From contig JBCDFR010000011.1 of NCBI GenBank assembly GCA_039177505.1, forward strand, positions 1 to 64,000: a DNA stretch of 64,000 bases, written 5' to 3'. Both the position numbers and the translations under genes were made by a program. Positions 59,445 to 64,000 of this stretch are shown in pieces; within the stretch, counting starts at the first letter, position 1, and every line of letters begins with the position of its first letter. Origin of the DNA: JABSQH01 sp039177505 (lineage in GTDB: Bacteria; Actinomycetota; Acidimicrobiia; Acidimicrobiales; Ilumatobacteraceae). Under the pieces are notes generated by a model, which saw nothing but the letters and a program-made list of their open reading frames with translations, was not told the DNA's origin and ran no database searches.

Positions 59445-60602
59445 TCAGCGCGTGCGCACGTCGAGCGCATCGCGCAGCGCCAGCGCCCTGGAGGCGGCCT
59501 CACTGGCCACCGTCGAGCGCACGGTGAGATGACCCATTTTGCGCCCCGGGCGCGGCTCGGCCTTGCCGTACAAGTGCAGCTTCGCCGTGGCATCGCCGAG
59601 CGCCGACGTCCAACCCGGTGCACTGTCGGCGTCCGGCGCGGTGCCCCAGACATCGCCGAGCAGGTTGACCATCGCGACCGCAGGCGTGGTCATCTCCGGT
59701 GATCCCAGCGCCTGGCCGCACACGGCACGGATCTGTTGTTCGAACTGCGATGTCACGCTGGCATCGATCGTCCAATGACCACTGTTGTGTGGCCTCGGAG
59801 CGAGTTCGTTCACGAGCAACTCGCCGTCGACCACGAACATCTCCACCGCCAACACACCGCAGTAGTCGAGCGCGTCGGCGATGGCCATGGCCAGGCCGGT
59901 CGCCCGGTCGGCCAGTCGGGACGACACGTTCGCCGGCACGACGCTCAGGTCGAGGATGCCGTCGGCGTGACGGTTCTCGGCAACGGCGTAGGTCTCGACG
60001 TCGCCGTCGCCGCGTCGACCGACCACCACGCTCACTTCGGTGTCGAGTGCAAGACGCGACTCGACCACGCATGGCACGCCACCCAGCTCGGCCCATGCGG
60101 CCAGGAGTTCGGCGTCGTCGAGCACCGTTCGCTGGCCTTTGCCGTCGTAGCCGAGGCGGGCGGTCTTAATGATCGAAGGGACATCGATGTGCGCCGTGGT
60201 GGCATCGTCGGTCAGCACCTGGTGCTGACCAACCGGGAACCCGTTGTCGACGAGGAAACGCTTCTCGGCGATGCGGTCTTGGGCGATCGACACGGCGTGT
60301 GGTGACGGCGCCACACGGGTGCGTTCGGCAAGCCATGACAGCGCTGCGGCCGGCGGGTTCTCGAACTCGGTCGTTACCACGGCGCACCGCCGAGCCATCT
60401 CGGCCAGCGCGGTACGGTCGTCGTATGCGGCGATGAGGTGCTCGTCGGCGACGACGCCGGCCGGAGCGCCAGGGTCTGGGTCGAGCACGATCGTCCGATA
60501 CCCCATCTGCGTCGCCGCGATCAGCGCAAACTTGCCGAGCTGTCCACCACCGAGCATTCCGATGGTGGCCGGCGGTGAGATCGGTCCGACCGCGCCGGTC
60601 AT
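59445..60602 (-). CDS. purK: N5-carboxyaminoimidazole ribonucleotide synthase
   Basis: A 385-residue ATP-grasp enzyme converting AIR, ATP and bicarbonate to N5-CAIR in purine synthesis. GMLGGGQLGKFALIAATQMG is the N-terminal motif, TEFENPP follows; ATP-grasp residues are in VPSIIKTARLGYDGKGQ and LLVNELAPRPHNSGHWT. ATG at 60602 overlaps the purE stop by 4 bases. Confidence 0.94.
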   Translation of the reverse strand: MTGAVGPISPPATIGMLGGGQLGKFALIAATQMGYRTIVLDPDPGAPAGVVADEHLIAAYDDRTALAEMARRCAVVTTEFENPPAAALSWLAERTRVAPSPHAVSIAQDRIAEKRFLVDNGFPVGQHQVLTDDATTAHIDVPSIIKTARLGYDGKGQRTVLDDAELLAAWAELGGVPCVVESRLALDTEVSVVVGRRGDGDVETYAVAENRHADGILDLSVVPANVSSRLADRATGLAMAIADALDYCGVLAVEMFVVDGELLVNELAPRPHNSGHWTIDASVTSQFEQQIRAVCGQALGSPEMTTPAVAMVNLLGDVWGTAPDADSAPGWTSALGDATAKLHLYGKAEPRPGRKMGHLTVRSTVASEAASRALALRDALDVRTR

Positions 60603-61114
60603 GAGGGCGGCAGCTCGGACTCAGCAGCCTGGTGGCGGCGTTCGCGGCGGTACCGATCGAGGCGGGCCGCGAGGTCGGCGTCGTCGGGGGCGAGCAATGC
60701 GATGGCGAACAACGCCGCATTGACCGCGCCAGCACGGCCGATGGCGAAGGTGGCAACGGGAACCCCTGCGGGCATCTGAACAATCGAATACAACGAGTCC
60801 TGCCCACCGAGGTGGCGCGTCGGGGCCGGTACACCGAGCACGGGCACGGTCGTCTTCGCTGCCAACATGCCCGGCAGATGGGCGGCACCGCCGGCACAGG
60901 CGATGATCGCCCGCAGCCCCCGATCGTTCGCCGATTCGGCATAGGCGAACATCTCATCGGGCATGCGATGAGCGCTGACCACCTCGGCCTCGTGCGCGAC
61001 CGCAAAGGTCGTCAGCGTGTCGACGGCGTGTTCCATCGTTGGCCAGTCGCTCGTCGACCCCATGACGACGCCGACGTCGACCTCGGCACGTTCGGTCGAC
61101 CGATTCTCTGTCAC
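60599..61114 (-). CDS. purE: N5-carboxyaminoimidazole ribonucleotide mutase
   Basis: A 171-residue enzyme that converts N5-CAIR to CAIR. VGVVMGSTSDWPTMEHAVDTL, VVSAHRMPDEMFAYA (His45-type base) and IACAGGAAHLPGMLAAKTTVP are the family motifs. GTG at 61114; the longer frame overlaps the SDR gene. Operon with purK. Confidence 0.94.
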   Translation of the reverse strand: MTENRSTERAEVDVGVVMGSTSDWPTMEHAVDTLTTFAVAHEAEVVSAHRMPDEMFAYAESANDRGLRAIIACAGGAAHLPGMLAAKTTVPVLGVPAPTRHLGGQDSLYSIVQMPAGVPVATFAIGRAGAVNAALFAIALLAPDDADLAARLDRYRRERRHQAAESELPPS

Positions 61115-61146
61115 GGTCGCAGCGTAGGAGCTGCGACGATGACGCG

Positions 61147-61926
61147 ATGGTCTCGACCTCCCTTCACGACCGCCCACTGGCCGGACGAGCCGCGCTCGTC
61201 ACCGGTGTGTCGCGTGAGATCGGCATCGCCGCGGCGATCGTGCGGCGTCTCCACGATGCGGGCGCAGCGGTCACGGCCACCGGCTGGCCACCACACGACG
61301 ACGAACAACCGTGGGACGGCACACTCGCTGCGCTCCCGATCGAGGTGGCTCGCGACGACCTCGCCGATCCGACGGTGCCTGCGGCGATCGTCGACCGCGC
61401 CGTCGGCGAACACGGCCGGCTCGACATCGTGGTCGCCACGCACGCTCGGAGCTCCAGCTTCGACCTCGCAGCCACGACGGCCGCCGAGCTGGATCTGTGC
61501 TGGGCAGTCAACGTGCGCAGCGTGGTACTGCTCGCCCAGCGCTTCGCTGATGTCCACGAACCGGCACCGGCTGACCTCCCGCCGATCGGGCGAATGATCT
61601 GGTTCACCAGCGGGCAGGGTCGAGGACCGATGCCTGGCGAGTTGCCCTATGCGATCACCAAAGGTGCGCTCCACCAGATGACCGCATCGATCAACGAGGC
61701 ACTTGCGCCGTCGCGAATCGTGGCCACCTGCATCAATCCGGGTCCGGTCGACACGGGGTACGCCGACGACACGCTGCACGCCGCTGTCGCTCGCCGATTC
61801 CCCGACGAACGGTGGGGTCGGCCCGACGACACCGCCAGCATCGTCACCGCGCTGGCCGGCGATGATCTCAGCTGGATTCGCGGTCAGGTGATCGACGCCG
61901 ACGGCGGGTTCCGCTACGTCGAGTAG
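61147..61926 (+). CDS. Short-chain dehydrogenase/reductase
   Basis: A 259-residue classical SDR. Cofactor motif TGVSREIGIA near residues 19-28 (the usual TGxxxGIG is TGVSREIG); catalytic Ser in WFTSGQGRG and Tyr-Lys in YAITKGAL; C-terminal DADGGFRY. In contrast to the protein at 11306-11971, the Tyr-x3-Lys pair is present. Substrate unknown. Divergent from purE; the isochorismatase-family gene follows 16 bases downstream. Confidence 0.88.
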   Translation: MVSTSLHDRPLAGRAALVTGVSREIGIAAAIVRRLHDAGAAVTATGWPPHDDEQPWDGTLAALPIEVARDDLADPTVPAAIVDRAVGEHGRLDIVVATHARSSSFDLAATTAAELDLCWAVNVRSVVLLAQRFADVHEPAPADLPPIGRMIWFTSGQGRGPMPGELPYAITKGALHQMTASINEALAPSRIVATCINPGPVDTGYADDTLHAAVARRFPDERWGRPDDTASIVTALAGDDLSWIRGQVIDADGGFRYVE

Positions 61927-61942
61927 CAGCTACGTTCACAAC

Positions 61943-62503
61943 ATGGTCAGCTCAGCTCTCGTCATCGTCGATGTGCAAAACGACTACTTCACGGACGGCA
62001 AGTTTCCGTTACAGGGGATGGCAGCCGCTGCCGAGCGCGCCCAGCGAGCCCTCGAACACGCCCGTTCGAGCCAACTCGCCGTGTTCCACGTTCGCCACGA
62101 GATCCCTGTCGAGGGCGCGCCATTCTTCGAGCCGGGCACGGCGGGCGCCGAGATTCACCACCTCGTCGCACCGGACGGCGACGAACCGGTCGTGACCAAG
62201 CATTACCCGAACAGCTTTCGCGAGACGTCGCTCGAGCGGCAGCTGCGCGACGCCACAATCGACGAGGTCGTGGTGGTCGGGGCGCAGAGCAACATGTGCA
62301 TCGACGCCACGGCACGCGCCGCCAACGACCTCGGATTCAAGGTGCGCGTGCTCCACGATGCGTGCGCGGCCAAAGAGCAGCGGTTCGACGGCGTCGAGAT
62401 TCCCGCCGACACCGTGCACCGTACGTTCATGGCTGCGCTCGTACCGGCGTACGCGACCGTCACGACCACCGAACAATTCATCGACGGATCCACCGGCAAC
62501 TGA
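61943..62503 (+). CDS. Isochorismatase-family cysteine hydrolase
   Basis: A 186-residue cysteine hydrolase. The catalytic triad is Asp10 (LVIVDVQNDY), Lys86 (VVTKHYPN) and Cys119 (VGAQSNMCIDAT). Members act as nicotinamidases, N-carbamoylsarcosine amidases or isochorismatases. The ATG at 61943 follows the SDR by 16 bases, so they are probably cotranscribed. Confidence 0.9.
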   Translation: MVSSALVIVDVQNDYFTDGKFPLQGMAAAAERAQRALEHARSSQLAVFHVRHEIPVEGAPFFEPGTAGAEIHHLVAPDGDEPVVTKHYPNSFRETSLERQLRDATIDEVVVVGAQSNMCIDATARAANDLGFKVRVLHDACAAKEQRFDGVEIPADTVHRTFMAALVPAYATVTTTEQFIDGSTGN

Positions 62504-62512
62504 GCGTCGAGA

Positions 62513-64000
62513 TCAGACGAGTTCGCGGCGCTCGCTCACGCGGAGCGCGACGTAGCCCGGAATCGTCGGGAACCAGAAGTTGATCAGCCGGAACAACAAC
62601 ACCGCTGCCCACGCAGTGGCGTCGTCGACGCCGGCGTTGCTCAGCACCAGCACCAAGGCGGCCTCGATCGCCCCCACCCCACCCGGCGTCGGCACCGCCG
62701 ACGCCACCGTGTTCGCACCGAGGTACAGCGCACCCAACTCGGCGAACGCCAAGTCGATGTCGAACGCCCGGCAGGCTGCAGCGAACGCCACGATCGTGGT
62801 CAACTTGCTGAGTCCGGCCCCACCGAACAACAGCAACAGCTTCCCCGGTCGACGGGCCAGTTCGCCGAAGTCGCGTCGAATCTTGTCGCGCGTCGAGCGC
62901 ACGAATCCGATCACCCACTGGCGCAAGCGCGGCGTCAGTGCAATCAACACCGCAGCGATCACCGCTGCGACAACGAACACCGCGATCATCGTGCCCAGCG
63001 CACCACCGCTCTCGTTTCCACGATCGAGGCTCAACCCGGCGGTCGGATCGGAACTACTCCAGAGGAAGAAGAACGCGATGAATCCCACTTGCATCACGCC
63101 GCTCGCGGCAGAGGTGAGACCGATGGCCGCGGTGGCCACCGTGGTGTCGGTGCCCCCTTTCTGGAGGTAGCGGATACGCATCGCCATCCCGCCGGCGTTC
63201 ATCGGCGTGAACCGATTGAGGAACGACTGCCCGAACATGATCACCGTGGACTCGCCGAGTGGGACGTCGCGCACGACGGAACCCGACAACGACATGGCCC
63301 CGCCAACGGTGCCGATGAGCGTGGCGATAAGCACGGGGATCGCCCACCACCACTTGGCATCGCTCATCGCATCGGTGATGTCCGACCAACTGCTGGCGAG
63401 GCCCAGGATGAAGAACGCCAGCACGGCGAAGCCGACCCAGCTGACGATCTTGGCGACGCTGATCCGGTCGAGCTGTTCGAGCTCGACCGGCGGCACGTCC
63501 AGCCGCTCTTGGAGACCGCCGCGTAACGCCTCGAGTCGCTCCTTGTCCTTGCGCACCGCACGCCGTGTCGCCGCAGGCAATGCCGCAGGCTGAATGAACG
63601 CCAGCGCGCGTTCAAGCGTCGGCCGCGCGCTGGTCGTCGCGGCATCGAGCGCGCGGTCGACGCCGACGACCAGGGCCGTGCTCACCAGCATCTCGGCGGC
63701 GTCGACGGCGAGCTGATCGTTCGACGCCGAGAGCCGGGCGAACTCGAGATCGACCAGCGCGACCTCGTCGCCATCGATGTAGATGTGTCGACGGGTCAGC
63801 GAGCGATGAGCGATGCGCGCGGCGTGGAGGCGATCGAGCTGACGCCACGCGTCGAGCAGTGCAGCATCGCTGACCTGCGCCGGGTCGTCGACGTTGCCAA
63901 TGGGCACGCCGGTCGCCGCCTCGAGCGCGATGACTGCGCCGGCGCCTCCACCGGGGGCGACGGCCACCACATCGGGGGTGCGCACCTCTGCGCGCCGGGC
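62513..64000 (-). CDS. UPF0104/LPG-synthase-type membrane protein with kinase-like N-terminal part, 5' end off window
   Basis: At least 495 residues; the N-terminus lies beyond the window. The visible N-terminal 130 residues contain HAARIAHRSLTRRHIYIDGD and VALVDLEFARLS, which resemble the catalytic loop (HxxLxxxH-I) and the metal-binding Asp of RIO/Kdo-kinase-like proteins. From about residue 175 there are some eight transmembrane helices of the lysylphosphatidylglycerol synthase flippase domain (UPF0104), including FTPMNAGGMAMRIRYLQKGG and TVASAVPTPGGVGAIEAAL. The fusion suggests membrane lipid or polymer transport coupled to a kinase-like domain; the role is unknown. Confidence 0.8.
   Translation of the reverse strand, partial: ARRAEVRTPDVVAVAPGGGAGAVIALEAATGVPIGNVDDPAQVSDAALLDAWRQLDRLHAARIAHRSLTRRHIYIDGDEVALVDLEFARLSASNDQLAVDAAEMLVSTALVVGVDRALDAATTSARPTLERALAFIQPAALPAATRRAVRKDKERLEALRGGLQERLDVPPVELEQLDRISVAKIVSWVGFAVLAFFILGLASSWSDITDAMSDAKWWWAIPVLIATLIGTVGGAMSLSGSVVRDVPLGESTVIMFGQSFLNRFTPMNAGGMAMRIRYLQKGGTDTTVATAAIGLTSAASGVMQVGFIAFFFLWSSSDPTAGLSLDRGNESGGALGTMIAVFVVAAVIAAVLIALTPRLRQWVIGFVRSTRDKIRRDFGELARRPGKLLLLFGGAGLSKLTTIVAFAAACRAFDIDLAFAELGALYLGANTVASAVPTPGGVGAIEAALVLVLSNAGVDDATAWAAVLLFRLINFWFPTIPGYVALRVSERRELV

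Noticed and set aside
59433..59445. CTGA/TCAG symmetry between pirin and purK ends as a terminator
   Set aside because: It is only a 4-bp stem, as expected from facing TGA stops, so no functional claim is made.
61147..61926. The second SDR as another halohydrin-dehalogenase-like protein
   Set aside because: It retains Tyr-x3-Lys (YAITK) and a near-normal cofactor motif, so it is an ordinary SDR.
1..64000. tRNA, rRNA, CRISPR array or prophage
   Set aside because: I saw no cloverleaf-like TTCGAATC-type segment outside coding genes, no regular repeat-spacer pattern, and no integrase, transposase or phage structural gene.

Overview
The window is a high-GC, gene-dense chromosomal segment with GTG starts, 4-nt stop/start overlaps and several apparently leaderless genes. 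These traits, an F420-type luciferase-like oxidoreductase, a geranylgeranyl-reductase-like flavoprotein and a halohydrin-dehalogenase-like SDR fit an actinobacterium, most likely Acidimicrobiia (Ilumatobacter-like; inferred from memory of protein families, not searched). I saw no rRNA, tRNA, CRISPR array, integrase or transposase. About 60 protein genes are supported, two of them cut by the window edges.

Layout. 1-4.8 kb: two TetR-controlled loci (enoyl-CoA hydratase/TetR; alpha/beta-hydrolase/TetR), each with a double palindromic operator, plus a bacterioferritin-like protein and an LLM oxidoreductase. 4.9-10.3 kb: three exported lipoproteins (FG-GAP/beta-propeller protein; PQQ-type sugar dehydrogenase; HAD acid phosphatase). 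10.3-12.6 kb: a leftward operon of pyroglutamyl peptidase, an SDR with halohydrin-dehalogenase motifs and a threonine-synthase-like PLP enzyme. 12.8-14.4 kb: a redoxin gene whose active-site Cys codon is an in-frame TGA (probable selenocysteine, with a SECIS-like hairpin), converging on a thioredoxin-like ferredoxin. 14.5-16.4 kb: a membrane-anchored protein with YadA-head-type repeats. 16.5-26 kb: a large LuxR/ATPase regulator, a relic of an alcohol dehydrogenase, methyltransferases, MFS, a FecB-like lipoprotein, a sulfatase and a quinone oxidoreductase.

26-34 kb: DUF4389 protein, HAD phosphatase, and a complete seven-gene Mrp Na+/H+ antiporter operon (A-B-C-D-E-F-G) with every junction a 4-nt overlap, then a divergent leaderless sigma-70 factor. 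34.6-45 kb: hydroxyacid dehydrogenase, nitronate monooxygenase/epoxide hydrolase pair, a protein with a degenerate diadenylate-cyclase-like domain, a FAD reductase, a four-gene ABC exporter (two ATPases, two permeases), a phytanoyl-CoA dioxygenase and HtpX. 46-54 kb: DM13 protein, MMPL exporter with its TetR, lipoproteins, GrpB-family protein, DHA2-type MFS overlapping engB. 54.6-64 kb: VOC protein, pyruvate dehydrogenase E1-like enzyme, trmB, pirin, purE-purK, SDR, isochorismatase-family hydrolase and a UPF0104/LPG-synthase-type membrane protein running off the right edge.

The strongest unusual items are the probable selenoprotein (12784-13911), the halohydrin-dehalogenase-like SDR (11306-11971), the repeat-headed surface protein with a compositionally foreign module (14915-16369), and the diadenylate-cyclase-like protein lacking its RHR motif (37821-39173).
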